Assembly (NCBI GenBank): GCA_046482855.1
Contig: JAWOEH010000034.1
Location: forward strand, 1-6,514
Length of the DNA stretch: 6,514 nucleotides
DNA from: CAYVSF01 sp046482855
GTDB lineage: Bacteria > Bacteroidota > Bacteroidia > Bacteroidales > UBA12077
Direction: 5' to 3'
This document shows positions 1 through 6,169 of this stretch, piece after piece (within the stretch, counting starts at the first letter, position 1; the number at the start of each line of letters is the position of its first letter). The position numbers were made by a program, and so were the translations under genes. The notes below the pieces were generated by a model. It was not told the origin of the DNA, ran no database searches, and worked only from the letters and a program-made list of their open reading frames with translations.

Positions 1-200
1 CGTTCTTGCATTTTCTTTACGGCGTTTTATTAATGCGGATTTTTGCTCATAGTAATGAGTTAAACCCTTTAAAAACAGTCAGCTTGCTCCTATTAACTTC
101 CAGATATACTATTCACCCATGGAGACGAGTCGGTCAGGACATCACCTATAGCTGGGGCACTATTGACGAACCTTACATCTATGATCAATGGGCCATTTTT

Positions 201-219
201 ACATATGGCGTTCCCCTGT
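201..219 (+). repeat. Direct repeat, copy 1 (matches 301-319)
   Basis: Positions 201-219 and 301-319 share the pattern ACAyATGGCGTTsCCCTGT, with 17 of 19 bases identical and a spacing of exactly 100 bases. Copy 1 has lost the self-pairing GGC/GCC of copy 2, because G313 corresponds to C213. It also lacks the flanking inverted repeats, so it looks like a decayed or partial copy of the element at 262-372. Confidence 0.6.
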
Positions 220-261
220 TTACTGTTGCAAAGACTCTAGTTATTAGCTTGAAACGCACGG

Positions 262-372
262 CAGGCAGGCGTTGTAGCGATTGATTTCTGCCTGTTCAAG
301 ACACATGGCGTTGCCCTGTGCTTTTGCTTACGGCACCTTCGGCGCCTTAGTTTCCTGAAAATAATCGCTACA
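262..372. repeat. REP-like structured intergenic element with terminal inverted repeats
   Basis: A perfect 10-base inverted repeat, TGTAGCGATT (273-282) and AATCGCTACA (363-372), brackets about 80 bases. Within or overlapping it are further self-complementary pieces. CAGGCAG (262-268) pairs with CTGCCTG (288-294). GGCGTTGCC (307-315) folds on itself. GGCACC (332-337) pairs with GGCGCC (341-346) across a three-base loop with one mismatch. This density of short GC-rich hairpins between genes in an AT-rich background is typical of REP or small miniature mobile repeats. From memory, similar sequence recurs in Bacteroidota intergenic regions, where it is sometimes mis-annotated as short hypothetical proteins; I cannot verify copy number here. 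Alternatives are a structured small RNA or an old transcription terminator, given the T run at 407-415. Confidence 0.5.
301..319 (+). repeat. Direct repeat, copy 2 (inside the structured element)
   Basis: This is the partner of 201-219 and lies in the core of the inverted-repeat element. Here the motif contains GGCGTTGCC, which can form a small hairpin. It is followed by a T-rich stretch and TTACGGC, an arrangement that also resembles positions 1-24 of the window. Confidence 0.6.
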
Positions 373-500
373 TTGGCTCTGCTTTAGGTGTGAAAACGGA
401 TAACCATTTTTTTTTATTCAGATAAGTTGGTTGGGAGGCTAAGGAGAAATAATATCAGAATTTTTCGGGATAAATAGCTGTTTGTATGGCAGGATTATAA

Positions 501-518
501 CTTACGGTTGTGCGTAAG
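501..518. repeat. Small perfect hairpin
   Basis: CTTACG (501-506) and CGTAAG (513-518) form a perfect six-base-pair stem with a six-base loop, GTTGTG. No T run follows closely on either strand, so it is not a clear terminator. The left arm repeats the CTTACGG seen in the upstream repeat element. Function unknown. Confidence 0.35.
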
Positions 519-592
519 GGATGATGAGTGTTATATTTTTGCAGGCACTTTTATGGCAGCCGCGGGTATACTGTTAGGGTATAAGGTGTGGA

Positions 593-634
593 ATTCCGGA
601 AAGGCTTCATAGTTTATATGAGCCCTTCCGGAAT
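593..634 (-). terminator. Strong hairpin after the chemoreceptor gene, probable terminator
   Basis: The arms begin ATTCCGGAA (593-601) and end TTCCGGAAT (626-634), nine perfect pairs. After one non-Watson-Crick position, four more pairs follow (603-606 with 621-624), then a one-base bulge and four further pairs (608-611 with 617-620) around a five-base loop. It starts about ten bases past the stop codon of the minus-strand chemoreceptor gene. The 602/625 position is an A/C mismatch in plus-strand RNA but a G-U wobble in minus-strand RNA, which favours a role in the minus transcript. There is no U run after it on the minus strand, so it may act as an RNA-stabilising 3' structure or a weak terminator rather than a textbook intrinsic terminator. 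Confidence 0.55.
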
Positions 635-644
635 GGGGTTGTAT

Positions 645-2375
645 TTAATTTTTTTTAAAAAAATCTAAGATGCCTTGCATTTTATGTGCTAATTCATTCA
701 ATTGAATGGAACGTTGTGCGAGTTTTTCTGCCGTGCCGGCATTGTGTTGACTCACCTGGCTGAGTTCTGCAATACCTCTGTTTACCTGTTCGGCGCCTGT
801 GTTTTGTTCCGCACTCGTAGCAGCTACTTCCTGTACTAATTCTGTAGTGCGTTGCATCTGAGGAACCAGTGCTTTCATATGGCTAGCAGCTTCAGTGGTA
901 GAGTTTACACCTTGGCCTGATATTCGATTGATTTCATCAGCGGCTTCCTTACTCCTTTCTGCCAGTTTTCTCACTTCTGTTGCAACTACCGCAAAACCTT
1001 TTCCGGCAACACCCGCACGAGCAGCTTCAACAGCTGCATTTAATGCCAATAGATTTGTTTGAAAGGCAATGTCATTTACAATGGTGATTTTTTTCGCAAT
1101 TACCAACATGGCTGCGTGGGCTTCCTCTGTTATTCGTTTACTTTCGTTCACTGCCGTTAGGGCTCCCCTTGCAATTTGTTCTGTTTCTTTTGCGTTTTCC
1201 TTATTTTGTTCAATGCTAGAGGCCATCTCTTCCATGGATGAGGATATTTCTTCGGATGAGGCTGTTTGTTCACTTGCTCCTTCCGATAACATCTCTGAAG
1301 CTTCTTTGAATTGGGTGCTGGATTCATTCAATGATGAGGATGAATGGCTTAACTGCCCGACAATTTCTTTTAACTTTTGTTGCATGGTTAGCAATGACTG
1401 GCTTAATTTCCCAAATTCGTTTTTTTGGCTGATTAATTTAGTGTCGATATGCGTATTTAAGTTGCCATTGCTTATTTCATCAAGTGTGTCGACAGTTAGA
1501 CGGATATTGGAAATAACATTTTTTGCAATATTGTAGGCAATCAAAATTCCAATTGCAGCACCAATAATCGACCATAGAATCATTTGCCAAATGGCGTTTT
1601 TTACATCATAGGAAAGTTTGCTTTGCAGATTTTCCAACAATGTATTACTTACCTTTAGGGCTCGATCGCCAGCAGCGGTTTGTTGTTCTTCTGCTATTTG
1701 TTGTTTTTTGTCGGTGCTAATAAATTTTTCGAACTGGGAACGGTAAATTTTTAAGGCTTTGGTAATGTCATTAAGTTCCATGCTCTCTAAGAAATTTATG
1801 GATGAATTAATGTGCATTAGCCATTCATTCTCATTTTTTTCGCTATGATCCTGAATGAACTTTTCCCCATAAACGCGAGCTCGTAGAAAATAGCTATATC
1901 CATCAAGACTAAATTCTTCTCCTTCGTAAATATATTTGCTTGCCAGATTAATCACTTTTGACGCCTCATCATTGGCTATCTGCATACTTTGTTGTTTTTC
2001 AGTTGCATATTTTTGGTATTTAGAAAAGTTAGTCAGGAATTGCTCCAGCGCGTTTTTAAGCTTCGACAGGCTTTCCTTTTGTTGCCTTGTTTTTAACGTG
2101 GCCTCGAATTTGGTGAGTGTGTTTTGAGCTCTTTTTAACTCATTTAGCGTTTCTTCAGCTGCTGTTTTACTTTCTGTTTTTGCAAATTGTTCTGCAGAGA
2201 GGCGTCCTTTTTGTAAATGTAATTCAACCTCTCTAAGCATATTCGTTTGCTCAACCTTTATACTTACTTTGTTAAAGGCATTAAATGCAATCCCTCCTGC
2301 CAATAACATTGCCAGCAGAAGGCTACCAAAAGCGATAAGCAGCTTTTGTGGTAGTTTCAATTGTGTCCATTTCAT
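645..2375 (-). CDS. Methyl-accepting chemotaxis protein (transmembrane chemoreceptor)
   Basis: An inner-membrane chemoreceptor that controls a CheA/CheW signalling array. From the ATG at 2375 the protein has 576 residues. TM1 is at about 12-32, followed by a helical, Gln/Glu/Lys-rich periplasmic sensor of about 230 residues (33-260; size and composition resemble the helical bimodular or four-helix class, an inference). TM2 is at about 264-284 and a HAMP domain at about 285-337, which lacks the usual proline near its start but keeps a NEFG version of the DEIG motif. The signalling hairpin ends at 576. Its tip (about 433-465) has the diagnostic IAFQTNLLALNAA, EAARAG and GKGFAVVA blocks. Likely methylation sites are the Glu pair in ASSEEISSS (about 375) and the EQ in SAEQNTG (about 523). 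No C-terminal CheR-binding pentapeptide is present. The frame extends three codons upstream to a TTG at 2384, but ATG is preferred because the intervening GAGAAAG serves as its leader. No che genes adjoin it, and its ligand is unknown. Confidence 0.96.
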   Translation of the reverse strand: MKWTQLKLPQKLLIAFGSLLLAMLLAGGIAFNAFNKVSIKVEQTNMLREVELHLQKGRLSAEQFAKTESKTAAEETLNELKRAQNTLTKFEATLKTRQQKESLSKLKNALEQFLTNFSKYQKYATEKQQSMQIANDEASKVINLASKYIYEGEEFSLDGYSYFLRARVYGEKFIQDHSEKNENEWLMHINSSINFLESMELNDITKALKIYRSQFEKFISTDKKQQIAEEQQTAAGDRALKVSNTLLENLQSKLSYDVKNAIWQMILWSIIGAAIGILIAYNIAKNVISNIRLTVDTLDEISNGNLNTHIDTKLISQKNEFGKLSQSLLTMQQKLKEIVGQLSHSSSSLNESSTQFKEASEMLSEGASEQTASSEEISSSMEEMASSIEQNKENAKETEQIARGALTAVNESKRITEEAHAAMLVIAKKITIVNDIAFQTNLLALNAAVEAARAGVAGKGFAVVATEVRKLAERSKEAADEINRISGQGVNSTTEAASHMKALVPQMQRTTELVQEVAATSAEQNTGAEQVNRGIAELSQVSQHNAGTAEKLAQRSIQLNELAHKMQGILDFFKKN

Positions 2376-2681
2376 CTTTCTCAACTTTTTGGTTTACCCG
2401 GCAAAGTACGTGCAAGCAGCTTGAATGTTCTTTGATTTTTTTCTGTTGTAAAACATTGGGGTCGGGATTCCCTGATTTGCATATAGGTAGCGAAATGCCG
2501 TTTTACTGAGAGATGTATATATAGGTATATACGAAAATATTTTATAAATGCAACTTCCTATGGATGTTAGGTAATAGATTCAACGGTGCGTGTTTATGTC
2601 AGGAAAATGCTACTATTGCATTTCGCCAACCAGATGTGCTGTCAACAGGCAGTTATACATTGTTTAGAAAAGCAACATATA
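2376..2681. promoter_or_regulatory. Divergent intergenic region with repeated AT-rich motifs
   Basis: This gap separates two divergently transcribed genes, so it must hold both promoters. ATATAGGTA followed closely by CGAAA occurs twice in the same orientation (2481-2495 and 2519-2536), 38 bases apart. The second copy overlaps the near-palindrome GTATATATAGGTATATAC (2515-2532). There is also an 11-base palindrome, CAAGCAGCTTG (2413-2423). For the chemoreceptor, the minus-strand sequence TACTTTGC (2408-2401) is a poor match, one base short, to the Bacteroidota -7 element TAnnTTTG, without a clear -33 TTTG. For the receptor gene I find no convincing -7/-33 pair. The receptor reading frame stays open back to a GTG at 2586, but this part looks non-coding. 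Confidence 0.4.
2515..2532. repeat. AT-rich near-palindrome, possible operator
   Basis: GTATAT (2515-2520) and ATATAC (2527-2532) are inverted copies around a six-base centre. It lies about 150 bases upstream of the receptor start and about 140 bases upstream of the chemoreceptor start, between the two divergent genes, which suits a regulator-binding site. AT-rich palindromes also arise by chance, so this is tentative. Confidence 0.3.
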
Positions 2682-5024
2682 ATGAAAAAAAAGGTATTGT
2701 TTACTTTTGTCTTAGGGTTCCTTTTTATGTGTCCATTGTGGGCTCAGAAAGTGGCTGTTGGGGGGTATGTGATAGATGCCCGAACGGGTGAACCTTTAAT
2801 AGGGGCTAATGTTTTTGATACGCCTGATTCCCATGGAACGGCCACAAATAAATATGGTTTTTTTAGTTTGACGCTACCTGCAGGAGAACATTGGTTGATT
2901 GCTTCATTCGTGGGGTATAAAGAGAGAAAAGTGAAGATCCACACAGATAGTGTCGGGTCCTTGCGATTTGAACTAGAGCGAGGCGAAACATTGGATGAGG
3001 TTGTAATCAAAGCTCCGGGTGTAGATCCTTTGTCAAACCCACAGTCGGGAATGCATAAGCTTGCAATGCATGAAATTGAGCAACGTCCCCAGCTTTTAGG
3101 TGAAGGAGATGTTCTTAAAATGCTGCAATTACTACCCGGGGTGCAATTTGGTTCTGAAGGGACGTCAGGGATTCATGTACGCGGGGGTGTCCCCGGGCAA
3201 AACCTGATCTTGCTCGATGGCGTTCCTGTTTATAATACTAGCCATTTGTTTGGTTTTTTTTCTGTCTTTAATCCGGATGCGGTTAAAGATGTTACTATGC
3301 TTAAGGGAGCTTTCCCTGCACGCTATGGAGGACGTATATCCTCTGTTGTTGATATTCGGATGAAAGAGGGGAGCTTAAAGAAATTTAGCATGCGGGGATC
3401 GGTTGGGCTGATTAGTTCGAAACTTATGTTTACTACGCCTATATTAAAAGAGAAGACGTCGTTGATGATTGCCGGACGTAGGTCATATGCTGATTTGTTT
3501 TTAACACATTTTATGAGTGAAAAGGAAAAATATCTCTATCACCTTAAGGATATTAATGCAAAAATAAGCCATGTATTTAGTTCCTCCGACAGACTGTTTC
3601 TTAGTGCTTATGCTGGCCAAGATAACATGGATTTACGTGAGGTGTCTGAGTTATTTGGTGTGCGTGATGCGACACAAAGAGAAGTGCAATGGGGAAATCT
3701 TACTTCCACGCTCAGATGGAATCATGTATTTTCTCCAAAATTATTTTCTCATGTAATGTTCACTTATAATCACTACTTTCTGGAAAACTCATTTGTCTAT
3801 GATGGTCTTATTCTGGATTCTCAAGAAACCTTCAGGCAAGAACGTTCTTTTGATTCATACGTGCAGGATTGGTCGGGGCATGCGAAATTTGAGTACAGCC
3901 AAAATGAAAATCATACAAAACGATTTGGTTGGTTTTTTTCTCAACATAATTACTCTCCCGGAAGTGAGTCCTTTTACAATTCCGGTTGGGAAGTGGATGA
4001 GACTGAAGGAAGAAGGGAAATGGGAGAATTAAATAGTTTTGAGTATGCTTTTTATCTGGAAGATGATTGGAACGTATTTAACAATTTTCAAATGAACCTG
4101 GGGATTCGCTTTGCTGGGTATCATATTGATGAGACTGACTATTACAGATTGGAACCCCGGTTAAGTATGGTAATGCGTGTTTCTCAATATTTCTCATTAA
4201 AAGGAGCTGTTTCAAGAATGGGGCAATTTGTTCATTTACTCGGGAATAACAGTGTAGGGTATCCGAATGATGTATGGTTGCCGGCTACCTCTAAATTGGC
4301 TCCACAGGATTCCTGGCATTATAATATTGGTGGGGTATTTCGGAAAAGTGAACAATTAGGGCTTACTGTAGAGGGTTACTATAAAGATATGAAAAATCTT
4401 CCTGCTTATGATGAAGGAATGAAGTACTTTCCCGGAGATATTTATTGGGAGGATAAGATTGTAGTGGGTGAAGGTAAAGCATATGGCATAGAAGCCAGTA
4501 TTGATTATGCTTTTGGGCAAACATCTATGGATGTAGCTTATACCTATTCAAAAAGTACCAGAAAATTTGCACAGATAAATGAAGGCAAGAGCTTTCCTTT
4601 TCGATATAACAGAAAGCATGATTTTATCATATCCGGAATTCATGAGTTTTCAAAAAAAGTAGACCTGGGTATCAATTGGGTATTTACTTCTGGTCCCCAT
4701 TTTTCAATACCCTACCAAAAATATGCAATGGTAAATTCTTATGAAGTAACTAGTAATGACCTTTCTGGTGACGATGTTCAATATTATGAAGGGAGGAATA
4801 ATTATAGCGTTCCCCCTTATCATCGGATGGATATTAGTCTGAATTTTCACAAGGTGAAAAAATGGGGGGAGAGGACTTGGACGGTTTCTATTTACAACCT
4901 GTATGCACATGAAAATAATATATTTTACTTCGTACAGCAGGAAAGCAATGGTCAGATGTATTTACAGGGGAATGCATTGTTCTCTGTTTTGCCATCTGTT
5001 TCCTATCGATTTGTGTTTAAATAA
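2682..5024 (+). CDS. TonB-dependent outer-membrane receptor with N-terminal carboxypeptidase-like domain
   Basis: An outer-membrane beta-barrel transporter energised by TonB/ExbBD. From the ATG at 2682 the protein has 780 residues. It starts with a signal peptide (KKK, a hydrophobic core, cleavage near A21/Q22). A carboxypeptidase-regulatory-like beta-sandwich follows at about 25-105 (GYVIDARTGEPLIGANV, then NKYGFFSLTLPAG and FVGY). A TonB-box-like segment, LDEVVIKAPG, lies at about 104-113. The plug (about 130-230) has LQLLPGV, IHVRGG, LILLDGVPVYN and ARYGGRISSVVDI. The barrel runs from about 235 to the end and includes LPATSKLAPQDSW (533-545), FPFRYNRKHDF (638-648), PPYHRMDISLN (711-721) and SIYNLY (736-741). 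The in-frame GTG at 2586 would put 32 Cys/His-rich residues before the signal peptide, so ATG at 2682 is chosen. It is followed 17 bases later by a DUF4249 lipoprotein, not by SusD, so it is not a SusC glycan importer in the strict sense. The frame is intact and the substrate is unknown. Confidence 0.96.
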   Translation: MKKKVLFTFVLGFLFMCPLWAQKVAVGGYVIDARTGEPLIGANVFDTPDSHGTATNKYGFFSLTLPAGEHWLIASFVGYKERKVKIHTDSVGSLRFELERGETLDEVVIKAPGVDPLSNPQSGMHKLAMHEIEQRPQLLGEGDVLKMLQLLPGVQFGSEGTSGIHVRGGVPGQNLILLDGVPVYNTSHLFGFFSVFNPDAVKDVTMLKGAFPARYGGRISSVVDIRMKEGSLKKFSMRGSVGLISSKLMFTTPILKEKTSLMIAGRRSYADLFLTHFMSEKEKYLYHLKDINAKISHVFSSSDRLFLSAYAGQDNMDLREVSELFGVRDATQREVQWGNLTSTLRWNHVFSPKLFSHVMFTYNHYFLENSFVYDGLILDSQETFRQERSFDSYVQDWSGHAKFEYSQNENHTKRFGWFFSQHNYSPGSESFYNSGWEVDETEGRREMGELNSFEYAFYLEDDWNVFNNFQMNLGIRFAGYHIDETDYYRLEPRLSMVMRVSQYFSLKGAVSRMGQFVHLLGNNSVGYPNDVWLPATSKLAPQDSWHYNIGGVFRKSEQLGLTVEGYYKDMKNLPAYDEGMKYFPGDIYWEDKIVVGEGKAYGIEASIDYAFGQTSMDVAYTYSKSTRKFAQINEGKSFPFRYNRKHDFIISGIHEFSKKVDLGINWVFTSGPHFSIPYQKYAMVNSYEVTSNDLSGDDVQYYEGRNNYSVPPYHRMDISLNFHKVKKWGERTWTVSIYNLYAHENNIFYFVQQESNGQMYLQGNALFSVLPSVSYRFVFK

Positions 5025-5041
5025 TATTAAAACAGTAGAAG

Positions 5042-5962
5042 ATGAAGCGAACATTATTAATGCTTATTAGCCTTATGCTGCTGAATGCCTGTAGTGATGA
5101 TCTGCAGGTGAAACTACCTGATAGAATAGAGCAACAGCCCGTTTTGAATAGTCTTTTTACTGCAGGTGAGCCGCTGGAGGTATCTCTTTCAACTTCTTCA
5201 AATATTTATGGTAAGATACAAGAAATTACTGCCGCAAATGTCGATCTTTACGAAAACGGGGAGTATGTAGAGAGCCTTTATCCCGTAGAGGGCAAGCCCG
5301 GATATTATAAAGGAAGCCGTACGATTAAGTCAGGGAACAAGTATGAGGTGATTGCTCAGACTTCTGTAGGTAAGGTGAGTGCAAGGGAATTGGTTCCGGA
5401 ACCTACGTGTGTTCGTAAAGTTGAAATTACACGGATGTTGACGATAAAACGTAGTTATTTGGATCAACCCACAAAGGCATTTGAGATTCAGGTAACTTTA
5501 GATAAATTGAAGGTTGATGCGTATTTTCGATTCCGGGTTGTTACGGGAAGTGGTTCATATGCTTTTCGAGCCGGATACACCTACAAAAACCGAGATTGGT
5601 TTACTGTGGTAGTCGACTATGAAGAGGCACTGGAAATGGAAGGATATGATTATCTCTTTGTGCCATCTAAAGCCTTTAATCAGGATAGTTTGACGTTCTC
5701 ATTCTATGCCCCTGTCGAAATGCGTAATGTACGTTTGTACCTGGAGGAACAACAGCAAGTATTTGTGGAAGTAAAGACTATTAGTCGGCATTACTATGAA
5801 TATGTAAGAAGCTATTGGCATTATGCTAAAGTTTTTGAAGACAGTCAAGCATCCCGATTAAATGTACATAGTAACACTTCAACAAATATGGGGATATTTG
5901 CCGGAGGGGTGATGACTTTGACGCCTTTAAAGCTACCTGCTGAGCTGATACAGGAAAATTAA
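5042..5962 (+). CDS. DUF4249-type outer-membrane lipoprotein, partner of the TonB-dependent receptor
   Basis: A 306-residue lipoprotein. A short signal peptide ends in the lipobox LLNAC, with lipidated Cys17, and is followed by Ser-Asp-Asp. This resembles the Bacteroidota lipoprotein export signal, so surface exposure is likely (inference). The rest is mostly beta. Segments typical of the family are VLNSLFTAGEPLEVSLS (34-50), ANVDLYENGEYVESL (65-79), a Gly-Tyr-Tyr turn (87-89), and near the C-terminus ISRHYYEYVRSYWHY (247-261) followed by HSNTSTNMGIFAGGV (276-290), matching the family's YYEYLRSY and N-x-GIF blocks. Length is within the normal range for the family. The start ATG lies 17 bases after the receptor's stop with only a weak purine leader, so the two genes are surely co-transcribed. 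DUF4249 proteins are commonly encoded next to TonB-dependent receptors. A role as substrate-capturing lid or accessory subunit is an analogy to SusD, not demonstrated here. Confidence 0.92.
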   Translation: MKRTLLMLISLMLLNACSDDLQVKLPDRIEQQPVLNSLFTAGEPLEVSLSTSSNIYGKIQEITAANVDLYENGEYVESLYPVEGKPGYYKGSRTIKSGNKYEVIAQTSVGKVSARELVPEPTCVRKVEITRMLTIKRSYLDQPTKAFEIQVTLDKLKVDAYFRFRVVTGSGSYAFRAGYTYKNRDWFTVVVDYEEALEMEGYDYLFVPSKAFNQDSLTFSFYAPVEMRNVRLYLEEQQQVFVEVKTISRHYYEYVRSYWHYAKVFEDSQASRLNVHSNTSTNMGIFAGGVMTLTPLKLPAELIQEN

Positions 5963-6169
5963 TACGCTCTTATTGGCTTTATGCACATCCTTTTATTGTA
6001 GTTCTTAGTTTACATTAGTTGGGTGTTTTAAGGAACGAATAACTTCATGGAAATTGCCTTAATAGTATTGGTATTAGTTCTAAGATGTAAATCAAGAAAG
6101 AAATATTCCCTGAAAGCATCATAAACAGGCTAGTTCAACTGTCTTGTTGGAATTTAATAGAGCGGAATG
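5963..6169. other. Convergent intergenic gap
   Basis: This AT-rich gap lies between the 3' ends of the DUF4249 lipoprotein gene and sfsA. I see no coding sequence in it. Two weak inverted repeats are present: TTAAGG (6028-6033) with CCTTAA (6057-6062), separated by 23 bases, and the imperfect hairpin at 6124-6148 listed separately. No classic GC-rich stem followed by a T run is visible for either gene. Confidence 0.6.
6124..6148. terminator. Imperfect hairpin between convergent genes, weak terminator candidate
   Basis: The sequence from AACAGG (6124) to CTTGTT (6148) can fold into a stem of about eleven pairs around a tiny loop, with one mismatch and two G-U pairs in plus-strand RNA. The two wobbles become mismatches in minus-strand RNA, so any role would favour the receptor/lipoprotein transcript. 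It lies about 160 bases past that operon's last stop codon and has no T run, so support is weak. Confidence 0.22.

Larger units (their letters stand above)
1..592. other. Gene-free region with diverged short repeats
   Basis: I see no credible gene in this stretch. The longest open frame (6-284, plus strand) begins with TTG at the window edge. Its translation has no recognisable domain, signal peptide or compositional pattern, and its 3' end runs into an inverted-repeat element, so I read it as chance. What the region does hold is listed separately: a pair of 19-base imperfect direct repeats exactly 100 bases apart, a compact inverted-repeat element at about 262-372, and a small hairpin at 501-518. 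A run of nine T (407-415) follows the element. The first 24 bases of the window (CGTT, then TTTTCTTTACGGC) resemble part of the element's core, so the window may begin inside another diverged copy. No tRNA or rRNA was recognised. The region could also hold an unrecognised small RNA. Confidence 0.6.

Noticed and set aside
6..284. Open reading frame of 92 codons at the left edge, plus strand
   Set aside because: It has a TTG start at the window edge, no recognisable domain, and overlaps the diverged repeat motifs and the start of the inverted-repeat element. It looks like chance in non-coding DNA.
407..415. Run of nine T as an intrinsic terminator
   Set aside because: No stem sits directly upstream; the nearest inverted repeat arm ends at 372, about 35 bases away, and no gene upstream needs it.
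1069..1536. 155-codon plus-strand frame opposite the chemoreceptor
   Set aside because: It lies entirely antisense to the strongly conserved signalling domain. Its composition (Ser/Phe/Leu-rich) is what the complement of the helical coding sequence would give.
1936..2127. 63-codon plus-strand frame inside the chemoreceptor
   Set aside because: It is an antisense shadow of the periplasmic sensor coding sequence, with no supporting features.
2401..2408. TACTTTGC on the minus strand as the chemoreceptor promoter -7 element
   Set aside because: It is one base short of TAnnTTTG and has no matching -33 element, so it is mentioned only as a weak candidate within the intergenic region.
2586..2681. 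Upstream extension of the receptor gene to an in-frame GTG
   Set aside because: It would place 32 Cys/His-rich residues ahead of a perfectly good signal peptide starting at the ATG at 2682, so it is treated as leader DNA.
2564..2791. 75-codon plus-strand frame overlapping the receptor start
   Set aside because: It overlaps the signal peptide and first domain of the receptor in another frame, has no family resemblance, and its Cys/Gly-rich end is an out-of-frame reading of the receptor.
2744..3010. 88-codon minus-strand frame within the receptor
   Set aside because: It is antisense to the conserved carboxypeptidase-like domain and has no recognisable features.
3571..4032. Two short plus-strand frames (3571-3756 and 3793-4032) within the receptor barrel
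   Set aside because: They are out-of-frame shadows of a continuous and well-conserved barrel coding sequence, and there is no sign of a frameshift.
4704..4910. 68-codon minus-strand frame within the receptor
   Set aside because: It is an antisense shadow of the barrel region. Its Ile/Pro-rich composition mirrors the complement.
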